This document shows positions 1 through 8,125 of a stretch of DNA of 64,000 nucleotides, piece by piece. The stretch spans positions 186,001 to 250,000 of the forward strand of contig NZ_BMWE01000008.1 in assembly GCF_014651075.1 (NCBI RefSeq). The letters run 5' to 3'. The position numbers were made by a program, and so were the translations under genes. Below the pieces are notes generated by a model. That model was given only the letters and a program-made list of their open reading frames with translations. It had not been told where the DNA came from and searched no databases. Position 1 is the stretch's first letter; each line of letters begins with the position of its first letter. The DNA comes from Streptomyces djakartensis (GTDB taxonomy: Bacteria; Actinomycetota; Actinomycetes; Streptomycetales; Streptomycetaceae).

Positions 1-612
1 GACGGCGATGACCGCGCCGACGGTCAGGGCGGTGATCGCGGCCTCGCCGATGCCGATGAGCAGGTGCACGCCGACCATGGCGGTGGCGACCTTGCCGATC
101 GACACGTCGGTGGTGCCGCCGATGGCGTACAGCAGGGTGAAGACGAGGGCGGAGGCCGGGACGGAGATCAGGGCCGCCGCGAAGGAGGCGGCGGTGACCG
201 AGCGGCGGGTGCGCGGCAGCAGCTTCACCAGGCCGCGGAAGAGGGCGTAGGCGACGACCACGGTGACGATCGCCATGTCGGTGATGTTCACGCCGAGCGC
301 GGTCAGGCCGCCGTCCGCGAAGAGGATGCCCTGCATGAGCAGGACGACGGACACGCACAGGATGCCTGTGAAGGGGCCGACGAGTATCGCGGCGAGCGCA
401 CCGCCGAGCAGATGGCCGCTGGTCCCCGCCGCGACGGGGAAGTTCAGCATCTGCACCGCGAAGATGAACGCCGCGACCAGCCCGGCCAGCGGCGCGGTGC
501 GCTCGTCGAGCTCGCGGCGTGCGCCGCGCAGGCTCACGGCGACGGCGCCCGCGGCGATCACACCGGTGGCGGCGGAGGTGGGCGCGTTGATGAATCCGTC
601 AGGTACATGCAC
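1..612 (-). CDS. cbiM: CbiM/NikM-type S component of a cobalt/nickel ECF transporter, 3' end outside window
   Basis: This encodes the integral-membrane substrate-capture subunit of an energy-coupling-factor transporter for Co2+ or Ni2+. The N terminus reads (M)HVPDGFINAP. In this family the residue after the initiator Met is a His that coordinates the metal, and the HxPDGF motif is a hallmark. 204 codons are present with about five hydrophobic segments, and the reading frame runs off the window edge, so about 20-40 residues are missing. The start is the GTG at 612-610, because HVPDGF follows it directly; no strong ribosome-binding site is visible. CbiN, CbiQ and CbiO partners would lie outside the window. 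The Fur-like box just upstream suggests metal repression and makes nickel somewhat more likely than cobalt (inference). Confidence 0.88.
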   Translation of the reverse strand, partial: MHVPDGFINAPTSAATGVIAAGAVAVSLRGARRELDERTAPLAGLVAAFIFAVQMLNFPVAAGTSGHLLGGALAAILVGPFTGILCVSVVLLMQGILFADGGLTALGVNITDMAIVTVVVAYALFRGLVKLLPRTRRSVTAASFAAALISVPASALVFTLLYAIGGTTDVSIGKVATAMVGVHLLIGIGEAAITALTVGAVIAV

Positions 613-627
613 CGTCCGATGATGTGG

Positions 628-649
628 CTTGATGCGAATAGTTTGCAAG
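628..649 (-). promoter_or_regulatory. Nur/Fur-family operator-like box upstream of cbiM
   Basis: Read on the minus strand, positions 648-632 give TTGCAA-ACTAT-TCGCAT. The nickel-responsive Fur homologue Nur of Streptomyces is known to bind TTGCAA-N5-TTGCAA. The first half matches 6 of 6 and the second half 4 of 6. The box lies about 20 bases upstream of the cbiM start codon, where a repressor would block transcription. The assignment is inference from the consensus. Confidence 0.55.
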
Positions 650-780
650 AGCGTGGCGCTCGTTTTATCTCACGCGTGATACATCCGGCCTGAAAACCGC
701 AATCCGGGAAATATGCGACATTGGAGAGGGAGTGGACGGAGAGTTTCCACGCAGATGGCGCACGGTGAAGGGGCCGTCCG

Positions 781-1146
781 ATGTCCGTAATCGAGCAGTA
801 CGCGCGAGCCCACATCGTGACGGACGCGGCCGTCCCGCTCGTCGACGAGCTGGAGGCGATTCCCGTCACGCTGAGGTACGACCCCGAGCGGGATCCCCGT
901 GCGGTGCGCATCGGCCTGACGGGGGCCGGGGCGCGGGAGTGGACCTTCGACCGCGAGCTGCTGGAGGAGGGTCTGCGGTTCCCCGCCGGCAGCGGTGAGG
1001 TGCGGGTGTGGCCCTGCGGGCGGGTGCAGACCGTGGTGGAGTTCCACTCCCCGCAAGGTGTGCTGGTCGTGCAGTTCGAACAGCAGGCACTGCTGCGGTT
1101 CCTGCGGCGGACGTACATGGCCGCCGCGGAACCCGTCACGCACTGA
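781..1146 (+). CDS. ssgE: SsgA-like protein (SALP), probably SsgE
   Basis: SALPs are small actinomycete-specific proteins that steer septation, peptidoglycan turnover and spore separation. This one is 121 residues, within the usual 120-145. It carries the family core: a VPLVDELEAIPVTLRYDP strand pair near residues 17-35, a WTFDRELLEEGL segment and GSGEVRVWP. Its closeness to tandem PBPs and pmt matches, as I recall, the ssgE neighbourhood of S. coelicolor. SsgE has been linked to spore dissociation there. The ATG at 781 begins MSVIEQYARAH. Family membership is secure; the E subtype rests on synteny and size. Confidence 0.85.
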   Translation: MSVIEQYARAHIVTDAAVPLVDELEAIPVTLRYDPERDPRAVRIGLTGAGAREWTFDRELLEEGLRFPAGSGEVRVWPCGRVQTVVEFHSPQGVLVVQFEQQALLRFLRRTYMAAAEPVTH

Positions 1147-1166
1147 GGGGCCCGTGAGCCCCGCGC

Positions 1167-2840
1167 TCAGCCGCCGGCCTTCAGCAGCGCCGCCACGATC
1201 GGCCCGGCCGTCGAGCCGCCGTGGCCGCCCTGCTGGACCACGCCCGCGGCGGCCAGATCGCCCCGGTAGGCGGTGAACCAGCCGTTCGGCTTCTTCTGCC
1301 CGTCGACCTCGGCGGAACCGGTCTTCGCGCCGACGTCACCGCCGACCCCGGCCATCGCCTCGGCGGCCGTGCCGGCCGCGGCCGTGTACGCCATCAGCTC
1401 GCGCAGCTGGGACAGCGTGCCCGCCGACATGGTGCGCGCGGCCGTCGCGAGCTTGCGCCCGTCCACGTCCGGGGAGACCAGGTACGGCTGGCGGAAGGTG
1501 CCGGACTTCACCGTCGCCGACACCGACGCCATGTTCAGCGGGTTCATCCGCACCCCGCCCTGCCCGATCAGCGAGGCGGCCATCTGGGCCGCCGACTGCA
1601 CCGGCACCGCGCCGTCGAAGGACGGCACCCCGACCGTCCAGTTGTTCAGGCCGAGGCCGAAGACCTGCTGGGCCTGCTTGGTCAGGTCGTCGTCCTTCAG
1701 CTTCGGCGCCTGGCTGATGAAGGCCGTGTTGCAGGAGCGGGCGAAGCTCGCCTTGAACGTGCCGTTCTTGATCTCGAACTTGTCGTCGTTCTGGAACTTC
1801 CAGTGCCCGTACGTGAAGTACTTGGGGCACGGGTGCTTCTTGTCCGCCGACGCCAGTCCCTTCTCGAGCAGCAGCGAGGAGGTGATGACCTTCATCGTGG
1901 AGCCGGGGGCGAGGGAGCCCTGGAAGGCGGTGTTGAAGCCGGGCGAGGCGTTGGCGGCGGCCAGGATCTCCCCGGTGGACACCCGCACCACGGCCACCGA
2001 CGACCGGGCCTTCTTCGCGACCTGCTGCTCGGCGGCCGCCTGGAGGGCGGGGTCCAGCGTGGTCTTCACCGTGCCGGGCGTGCCCTCGCTCAGCTCCAGC
2101 AGGGTCTTGTCGGACAGGTCCTTCGCCTTGGCGGCCTTCCCGCGCACGACCCGGAGCTCGATGCCGGCCTTGCCGCCGGCCTCCTTGCCGTACTTCTCGC
2201 GCAGCCCGTCCAGGACCGGGCCGAGCGAGGCGTACTTCTGCTTGGTCAGTTCCCCGCCGTCCCGGTCGAGCGCCTTGACCGGGGGCGTGCCCGCCTCGCC
2301 CGTGACCAGCGTGTCGCCGTCCTTCAGATCCGGGTGGACGACGGCGGAGTGCCAGTCGACCAGCGGCTTTCCGTCGCTGGTACGGCGCACGACGGTCAGC
2401 GCGCTGCTGTACGCCAGCGGCTTCTCGATGTCCTGGTACGACACCGTGGCCTTGACGGAGAAGGGCACCTTGTCACCCGTCGGCTTGCCCGGGGTGAGGG
2501 TGACCTTCTTGATGTGGGCGTCCTTGCTGTAGCCGGTGAGCAGCCGCTTCGCCGCGGCCGAGTCGTCGGTGGCCGCCGCGGCCTGCGGGGCCTTCCCCGA
2601 CTGCCAGGCGGTGAGGAAGGCACGCGCGGTGGTGGTGACCTCGGCCGGCGACAGCGGCCCGGTCTTCACCTCGGGCTTCTGGTCCGTGGACGCCGTGCGG
2701 GAGCCGTCGTCGGCAGCCGCGCCGCCGTCGCTCAGCGCGTAGGCGCCGAACCCCGCGCCGACGACGACCACGGCGATGACCCCGCCGATCACGGCCGGCT
2801 TCGTGTTCCGTCGCTCGGCGACGCGCCTTCTGTTGCCCAC
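1167..2840 (-). CDS. Penicillin-binding protein (class B-like transpeptidase with MecA_N/NTF2-like domain)
   Basis: This is a D,D-transpeptidase that would cross-link peptidoglycan outside the membrane. The 557-residue product has a basic N terminus, one membrane anchor (about residues 17-38), an NTF2-like MecA_N-type region and a C-terminal transpeptidase domain. All three active-site motifs are present: the nucleophile in S314-T-M-K317, SCN in ARSCNTAF, and K506-T-G in VGAKTGSAEVDG. The GTG at 2840 was chosen over longer in-frame starts because GGAGGA lies about 10 bases upstream and the protein then begins with the basic stretch before the anchor. It is a paralogue of the next gene upstream on the same strand. 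It may act with SsgE in growth or sporulation (inference from context). Confidence 0.9.
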   Translation of the reverse strand: MGNRRRVAERRNTKPAVIGGVIAVVVVGAGFGAYALSDGGAAADDGSRTASTDQKPEVKTGPLSPAEVTTTARAFLTAWQSGKAPQAAAATDDSAAAKRLLTGYSKDAHIKKVTLTPGKPTGDKVPFSVKATVSYQDIEKPLAYSSALTVVRRTSDGKPLVDWHSAVVHPDLKDGDTLVTGEAGTPPVKALDRDGGELTKQKYASLGPVLDGLREKYGKEAGGKAGIELRVVRGKAAKAKDLSDKTLLELSEGTPGTVKTTLDPALQAAAEQQVAKKARSSVAVVRVSTGEILAAANASPGFNTAFQGSLAPGSTMKVITSSLLLEKGLASADKKHPCPKYFTYGHWKFQNDDKFEIKNGTFKASFARSCNTAFISQAPKLKDDDLTKQAQQVFGLGLNNWTVGVPSFDGAVPVQSAAQMAASLIGQGGVRMNPLNMASVSATVKSGTFRQPYLVSPDVDGRKLATAARTMSAGTLSQLRELMAYTAAAGTAAEAMAGVGGDVGAKTGSAEVDGQKKPNGWFTAYRGDLAAAGVVQQGGHGGSTAGPIVAALLKAGG

Positions 2841-2938
2841 TGCTGTTCTTTCCTCCGCGAATCCCCAGGGTCCCCGTTGCCCTCGGCACTGTCCCAACGA
2901 CGGCCACCACCCTAGAGTCCCGTCCGGCTCGTATGAGA

Positions 2939-4570
2939 TCAGCCACCCGTTCGTAGCACGGCTGCGACAATCGGACCGGCCGCGTCGCCGCCGTGCCCGC
3001 CCTCCTCGGTCATGGCCGCCGCCGCGACGTCGCCCCGGAATCCGGTGAACCAGCTGTTGGACCTGGCGTTGCCGTCGACCTCGGCGGAGCCGGTCTTGGC
3101 GCCGACGTCACCGCCCAGGCCCCGCATGGCCTCCATGGCGGTGCCCTGGGTGGCGGTGAGCCGCATCATCTGCTTCAGCTGGGCGGCGGTGCCGGGCTTC
3201 AGGCCCTCGGCCCGGGCGAGCTGCCGGTCGTCCAGTCCGGGCGAGACGAGGTAGGGCTGGCGGAAGGCGCCGGTGATCGCGGTCGCGGTCACCGAGGCCA
3301 TGTTCAGCGGGCTCATCTGGACCTGGCCCTGCCCGATGGCGCCCGCCGCCCGGTCCGGGCCGCCGGTGGCGGGGACGCTGCCGTCGAACGAGGCGATGCC
3401 GGTCTTCCAGTTGTCCCGCCCGAGCCCGAACCGCTCCTCGGCCTCCTGCGTCAGTGAGGCGTCGTCAAGCGGCTTCTCGTCGATGAGCTTGATGAAGGCG
3501 GTGTTGCAGGACCGCATGAAGCTGCCGGCGAGGGTGGCGTTGCCGTCGGGCCTCATGCCCGTCAGGTTCTTGAACGTCTGGCTCTTCCACACGGCGGTGT
3601 CCGGGCAGGGGGCCGGACCGTCCATCGAGGTCACGCCGTTGTCGATCAGCATCGCGGCGGTGATGATCTTCATGGTGGAGCCGGGGGCGGCCTGGCCCTC
3701 GAAGGCCGCGTTGAAGCCGTCCGTACGGTGGTTCGCCACGGCCAGCACCTCGCCGGTGCTCGGCTTGACGGCCACCACCGACGACTGGGCGAACCGCTTG
3801 ACCGCCTTCTCGGCCGCCGCCTGCGCGCTCGGGCTGATGGTCGTCTCGAGCTTGCCCGCCCTGCCCTCGGTGAGGGTCAGCAGCGGGGTGTCGGGGGCGT
3901 TCCCGCCGGTGTGCCGGATGACGAGTTCCACGCCGGGGGTGCCGCCGGCCTTCTCGCCGTACTTCTCGCGCAGCGCGTCCAGGACCGGACCGAGGGAGGG
4001 GTACTTCTCCTTCGTGAGCACCGAGCCGTCGCGGCCGACGGCCTCGATGGGCGGGCTGGCCGCCTGCTCCGTGACGAGCGTGTCGTGCTTCTTCAGCTCG
4101 GGGTGCACGACGGACGGCTGCCAGTCGACCAGCGCCCGTCCGGTGGTGAGACCCCGCACGACCGTCAGCTTGCTCCGGTAGCTGATCGGCTTGGACTTCC
4201 CGTCGTAGGCGACCTTCGCCTTCACCGTGTAGGGCACGGTCGTACCGTTCGCCGCGCCCGGCGTGATCTTCACGTCGGTGATGTGCGCGTCGTCGGCGAA
4301 CGCGGCCAGCACCGCGTCGGCGGCCGCGTCGTTGTTCGTGTACGACGCCGCCTTCCCGGCCGCGCCCTCCTCCCAGGCCGCGAAGAACCTGGCCGTGGTC
4401 TCCTCGACCTCGTCCTTGCCGGGCGGCCCCGACTTCCTCTCCGCGGCCGCCCCGCTCGTGCCCCCGTCGCCGTTCAGCGCGCTCAGGATGTTGTAGGCCC
4501 CGTACCCGGCACCGCCCACCATCACCGCGAACACGCCGCCTATGACGGCGGCCTTGACCCCCTTGCTCAT
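2939..4570 (-). CDS. Penicillin-binding protein, tandem paralogue
   Basis: This is a 543-residue membrane-anchored D,D-transpeptidase with the same architecture as its downstream neighbour: short cytoplasmic tail MSKGVKAAV, one membrane segment (about 8-30), MecA_N/NTF2-like region, then the transpeptidase domain. Motifs are S298-T-M-K301, SCN within MRSCNTAFI, and K492-T-G followed by SAEVDG. The ATG at 4570 has GGAGG 8-10 bases upstream. The two PBPs are separated by 98 bases on one strand and probably share a transcript. Both keep all catalytic residues, so neither looks like a decaying duplicate. Confidence 0.9.
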   Translation of the reverse strand: MSKGVKAAVIGGVFAVMVGGAGYGAYNILSALNGDGGTSGAAAERKSGPPGKDEVEETTARFFAAWEEGAAGKAASYTNNDAAADAVLAAFADDAHITDVKITPGAANGTTVPYTVKAKVAYDGKSKPISYRSKLTVVRGLTTGRALVDWQPSVVHPELKKHDTLVTEQAASPPIEAVGRDGSVLTKEKYPSLGPVLDALREKYGEKAGGTPGVELVIRHTGGNAPDTPLLTLTEGRAGKLETTISPSAQAAAEKAVKRFAQSSVVAVKPSTGEVLAVANHRTDGFNAAFEGQAAPGSTMKIITAAMLIDNGVTSMDGPAPCPDTAVWKSQTFKNLTGMRPDGNATLAGSFMRSCNTAFIKLIDEKPLDDASLTQEAEERFGLGRDNWKTGIASFDGSVPATGGPDRAAGAIGQGQVQMSPLNMASVTATAITGAFRQPYLVSPGLDDRQLARAEGLKPGTAAQLKQMMRLTATQGTAMEAMRGLGGDVGAKTGSAEVDGNARSNSWFTGFRGDVAAAAMTEEGGHGGDAAGPIVAAVLRTGG

Positions 4571-4697
4571 GCTGCGGTCCTCCCCGTTGAGCCCTCCGCG
4601 CTCCTTTGAACGCGTTCAGAAAGCTCGACCCCGGGAGCACTCTATGCGGAAGCGGTTACCCCTGGGACGGGCGTTTCGATTTTTGTCCGAACGTGGA

Positions 4698-6446
4698 TCA
4701 GACCCAGGTGTCCAGCCACATCCGCGACCGCCAGTCGTCGATCGGGATGGTCTGGCCGGTGTACAGCGGCCAGAAGTAGATGAAGTTCCAGGTGATCAGC
4801 AGGACCAGGACGCCCGCGGACGTGGCGCCCACCACGCGGCGGGTGTCGGAGGAGCGGGGCGGACCGATGATCGCGCCGAGCAGCATCGCCACCGCCAGGC
4901 ACAGGAACGGCAGGAAGACGATGGCGTAGAAGAAGAAGATCGTCCGCTCCTGGTACATGAACCAGGGCAGATAGCCGGCCGCGATGCCACAGGCGATGGC
5001 ACCGGCGCGCCAGTCGCGCCGGAACAGCCAGCGCCACAGGACGTAGAGGACCGCGAAGCAGGCGACCCACCACAGCAGCGGCGTGCCGAGGGCGAGGACC
5101 TCGCTGGCGCACTTCTCGCCGGCGTCGGCCGGGCAGCCGTCCTTGCCCGGCGCCGGGGACTCGTAGAAGTAGGACACCGGGCGGCCGAGAACCAGCCAGC
5201 TCCACGGGTTGGACTGGTACGTGTGCGGCGAGGACAGGCCGACGTGGAACTCGTACACCTGGTGCTCGTAGTGCCACAGGCTGCGCAGCCAGTCGGGCAG
5301 GAAGGTCCAGTCGCCGCCCTTGCCGGCGGTCGCCGCCCAGTTGCGGAAGTAGCCGCCGGAGCCGTCGGTCGGGGAGAGGATCCAGCCCGTCCAGGACAGG
5401 AGGTAGGTGACGATCGCGACCGGGACCGTGGCCAGGAACGCCAGCCCCGTGTCCCGCCTGAGCACCGCCGAGTACGGGTGCCGGGCACCGGCGACCCGGC
5501 GCGAGCCGACGTCCCACAGGACCGTCATCAGGCAGAACGCGGCCAGGATGTAGAGGCCGTTCCACTTCGTGGCGAAGGCCAGACCCAGCATCAGGCCCGC
5601 CGCCCAGCGCCAGGGGCGCCGGCCGAGGCGGGCCGTCTCGGCGACGTGCCGGTCGGGGCGGACCCGGCCGTCGGCGTCCACCGGGAGCGCCGCCGCGAGT
5701 TTCGCGCGGGTCTTGTCCCGGTCGATCAGCAGACAGCCGAACGCGGCCAGCACGAAGAACATCAGCACGCCGTCGAGCAGCGCCGTGCGGCTCATCACGA
5801 AGTGCAGGCCGTCCACCGCCATCAGCGCGCCCGCCAGGCAGCCCAGGAAGGTGGAGCGGAACAGCCGCCGGCCGATCCGGCACAGCAGCAGCACGGAGAG
5901 CGTGCCGAGCAGGGCCGTCATGAACCGCCAGCCGAACGGATCGAAGCCGAACAGCAGCTCGCCGAGCCCGATGACGTACTTGCCGACCGGCGGATGCACG
6001 ACGTACGCCGCGTCCGTCGGGATGGAGACGTTTCCGCCTGAGGAGAGAACCAGGTCGTTGGCGTTCTTGTCCCAGTTGACCTCGAAACCGCGGTGGACGA
6101 GCGCCCACGCGTCCTTCGCGTAGTACGTCTCGTCGAATATCACCGCCTTCGGGTTGCCGAGGTTCCAGAACCGCAGGACCCCCGCCACCAGCGTCACCAG
6201 CAGCGGGCCGGTCCAGCCCGACCAGCGCACCAGCCGCCCCGCGAGCGTGTGCGGGATGCCGAGCGCCGCCCACAGGCGCGGGCCGGGCTCGGTGTACGGC
6301 GGCACCAGGCGGGCGCGGACGTCACGGGCGTCGCCGCTGGGCTGCCCCTGGTAGCCGAAGCGGCGCAGCCGCTGCTGCCAGGGCGGCCGCTGCTCGTGCG
6401 CCGCCTGGCCCTGCCGGGTGTCCGTCGAGGACGCGGTACTGGTCAC
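4698..6446 (-). CDS. pmt: Polyprenyl-phosphate-mannose protein O-mannosyltransferase
   Basis: Pmt moves mannose from polyprenyl-phosphate mannose onto Ser/Thr of exported proteins in the membrane, the actinobacterial counterpart of yeast PMT. The product is 582 residues (family about 520-600), with around ten hydrophobic segments. The catalytic acidic pair is D105-E106 in VIFDETYYAKDAW, the first external loop. A C-terminal PMT_4TMC region contains NPWSWLVLGRPVSYFY. The GTG at 6446 gives the product beginning (M)TSTASSTDT; a longer in-frame extension has no such support. It is divergent from rsmI, as in other streptomycetes. In S. coelicolor pmt is also needed for phage phiC31 infection. The adjacent PBPs and RpfB are plausible glycoprotein clients, but nothing here shows it. 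Confidence 0.92.
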   Translation of the reverse strand: MTSTASSTDTRQGQAAHEQRPPWQQRLRRFGYQGQPSGDARDVRARLVPPYTEPGPRLWAALGIPHTLAGRLVRWSGWTGPLLVTLVAGVLRFWNLGNPKAVIFDETYYAKDAWALVHRGFEVNWDKNANDLVLSSGGNVSIPTDAAYVVHPPVGKYVIGLGELLFGFDPFGWRFMTALLGTLSVLLLCRIGRRLFRSTFLGCLAGALMAVDGLHFVMSRTALLDGVLMFFVLAAFGCLLIDRDKTRAKLAAALPVDADGRVRPDRHVAETARLGRRPWRWAAGLMLGLAFATKWNGLYILAAFCLMTVLWDVGSRRVAGARHPYSAVLRRDTGLAFLATVPVAIVTYLLSWTGWILSPTDGSGGYFRNWAATAGKGGDWTFLPDWLRSLWHYEHQVYEFHVGLSSPHTYQSNPWSWLVLGRPVSYFYESPAPGKDGCPADAGEKCASEVLALGTPLLWWVACFAVLYVLWRWLFRRDWRAGAIACGIAAGYLPWFMYQERTIFFFYAIVFLPFLCLAVAMLLGAIIGPPRSSDTRRVVGATSAGVLVLLITWNFIYFWPLYTGQTIPIDDWRSRMWLDTWV

Positions 6447-6558
6447 CGCGCCATCGTAGGGAACCGATCTGTGTGAGTCCCGTGCATGGCCGGTATGCGT
6501 CCGCATCCTCCGCCCCTGGGAGGACTCCGGACGCTGTGCCCCTGGGAGGATGGTGGGC

Positions 6559-7404
6559 GTGACCGGAACCCTCGTACTCGCAGGCACCCCTATCGGCGAC
6601 ATCTCCGACGCCCCGCCCCGGCTCGCCGAGGAACTCGCCGGGGCAGACGTCGTCGCCGCCGAGGACACGCGTCGGCTGCGGCGGCTGACCCAGGCGCTGG
6701 GCGTCACGCCCAAGGGGCGGGTGGTGTCCTACTTCGAGGGCAACGAGTCCGCGCGTACGCCGGAGCTCGTCGAGGAGCTGGTGGGCGGCGCGCGTGTGCT
6801 GCTCGTCACGGACGCGGGGATGCCGTCCGTGTCCGACCCGGGCTACCGGCTGGTGGCGGCCGCGGTGGAGAGGGACGTCCGGGTGACCGCCGTGCCCGGG
6901 CCGTCCGCCGTGCTCACCGCGCTCGCGTTGTCGGGGCTGCCCGTGGACCGGTTCTGCTTCGAGGGGTTCCTGCCGCGCAAGGCGGGGGAGCGGCTCGGGC
7001 GGCTGCGGGAGGTGGCCGGGGAGCGGCGCACACTCGTGTACTTCGAGGCTCCCCACCGGCTCGACGACACGCTCGCGGCCATGGCCGAGGTGTTCGGGGC
7101 CGAGCGGCGGGCCGCGGTGTGCCGGGAGCTGACCAAGACGTACGAGGAGGTCCGCAGGGGCGGGCTGGCGGAGCTGGCCGCGTGGGCCGCGGACGGTGTG
7201 CGCGGTGAGATCACCGTCGTGGTGGAGGGGGCGCCGGAGTCGGGGGCCGAGGACGTCGGCCCCGAGGAACTCGTGCGGCGGGTCCGGGTGCGAGAGGAAG
7301 CGGGGGAGCGGCGCAAAGAGGCGATCGCCGCGGTGGCGCAGGAGGCCGGTGTGCCGAAGCGGGTGGTTTTCGACGCCGTTGTCGCCGCGAAGAACGCCGG
7401 CTGA
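6559..7404 (+). CDS. rsmI: 16S rRNA (cytidine1402-2'-O)-methyltransferase
   Basis: RsmI 2'-O-methylates C1402 of 16S rRNA using S-adenosylmethionine. The 281-residue product opens with GTLVLAGTPIGDISDAPPR, the conserved family N terminus in which the usual V/A-TPIGN is TPIGD. It continues with AAEDTRRLRRL, YFEGNE, LVTDAGMPSVSDPG and AVPGPSAVLTAL, all RsmI/tetrapyrrole-methylase signatures. The GTG at 6559 is preferred to ATG 6550 because GGAGG (6545-6549) would touch ATG 6550 but sits 9 bases before GTG 6559. It is divergent from pmt and monocistronic or first in line. It joins rsmA as the second 16S rRNA modification gene here. Confidence 0.92.
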   Translation: MTGTLVLAGTPIGDISDAPPRLAEELAGADVVAAEDTRRLRRLTQALGVTPKGRVVSYFEGNESARTPELVEELVGGARVLLVTDAGMPSVSDPGYRLVAAAVERDVRVTAVPGPSAVLTALALSGLPVDRFCFEGFLPRKAGERLGRLREVAGERRTLVYFEAPHRLDDTLAAMAEVFGAERRAAVCRELTKTYEEVRRGGLAELAAWAADGVRGEITVVVEGAPESGAEDVGPEELVRRVRVREEAGERRKEAIAAVAQEAGVPKRVVFDAVVAAKNAG

Positions 7405-7611
7405 CACGAGGGGCCCACACACCCTCTGAGCAGGGCGCATGTCGGATGAGCGTGCGCCCCATGGGTGGGCAAAGCAGAAGGGGGCCCGGGGCAAGGAACG
7501 CTCAAATCGGCGCCAATAGTCGAGCAGGTCTGCTGCCTTCCGGCCGGCTGAGGAGTCCACTGGGTCGCGGGGACGCAATCGTCCTCACGCCACAGCGGAA
7601 CAGGAGCTGGC
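7405..7611. other. Intergenic leader between rsmI and the zinc-ribbon gene
   Basis: This 207-base stretch has no convincing gene. It carries the promoter and leader of the following gene; GGAG lies at 7603-7606 before ATG 7612. A minus-strand stretch around 7530-7551 resembles the SRP RNA loop but fails on closer reading (see rejected items). Confidence 0.5.
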
Positions 7612-8028
7612 ATGAGTGAGATCGCAGGGCGGACCGGGCTCCGCGCCGGGGCGAACGCCGTCGTTCACGAGTCGTACTCCTTCGCCTGCATGCGCTGCGG
7701 GCACGGCTGGGAGCAGTCGTACGAGATAGAGCACCACATAGACGCCGCGGGGCACGAGTTCGTCCTCTACGTCGTGGACGGCAGGGTGGTGCCCTCCCCA
7801 CTGAGCAAGCCCACGTGCCACAACTGCGACGGTCACCTCGTGCGGATCATGCAGCCCGGGCGGGTGGCGTCGGCACGCGACGCGGCGCACCGGCCGCAGC
7901 GGGTGCCGCCGCCCGCCGGGCCGGTGGAGGCCCCGACGGCGGAGGCGGAGGCCGGGCAGGACCAGCGCGAGCACCACCACTGGCACCTGTCCGACCTGCT
8001 CCACCCCTTCCAGCGCAAGGCGAGCTGA
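7612..8028 (+). CDS. Conserved actinobacterial zinc-ribbon protein
   Basis: The function is unknown. The 138-residue protein has two Cys pairs, C26-x2-C29 and C69-x2-C72, spaced as a zinc ribbon. A short beta-rich core lies between them. A variable Pro/Ala/Glu tail ends in a His-rich stretch (EHHHWHLSDLLH), which could add metal affinity. It has no signal peptide or membrane segment, so it is likely cytoplasmic and may bind nucleic acid or act as a protein adaptor. It sits alone between rsmI and tatD and is closed by a strong terminator. The ATG at 7612 has an upstream GGAG. Confidence 0.75.
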   Translation: MSEIAGRTGLRAGANAVVHESYSFACMRCGHGWEQSYEIEHHIDAAGHEFVLYVVDGRVVPSPLSKPTCHNCDGHLVRIMQPGRVASARDAAHRPQRVPPPAGPVEAPTAEAEAGQDQREHHHWHLSDLLHPFQRKAS

Positions 8029-8048
8029 CCCGTCCGGCTCCCCTTGTC

Positions 8049-8088
8049 GACGCCCTCCCCCGGCCCTCCCCCCATCGGGGAGGGCGTC
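8049..8088 (+). terminator. Rho-independent-type hairpin
   Basis: A perfect 12-bp stem (GACGCCCTCCCC / GGGGAGGGCGTC) encloses a 16-base loop, starting 20 bases after the zinc-ribbon stop codon. No long T run follows, as is usual in Streptomyces. Confidence 0.8.
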
Positions 8089-8125
8089 GCCCTTTCGGGG
8101 GATCGGGCTTCCGTAGGATCGGGGC

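Noticed and set aside
7530..7551. Minus-strand sequence resembling the SRP RNA helix 8 motif (TCAG...CCGGAAGG...AGCAG).
   Set aside because: Two extra bases separate TCAG from CCGGAAGG and the flanks do not form the long SRP stem. In actinobacteria the ffs gene is expected near dnaX.
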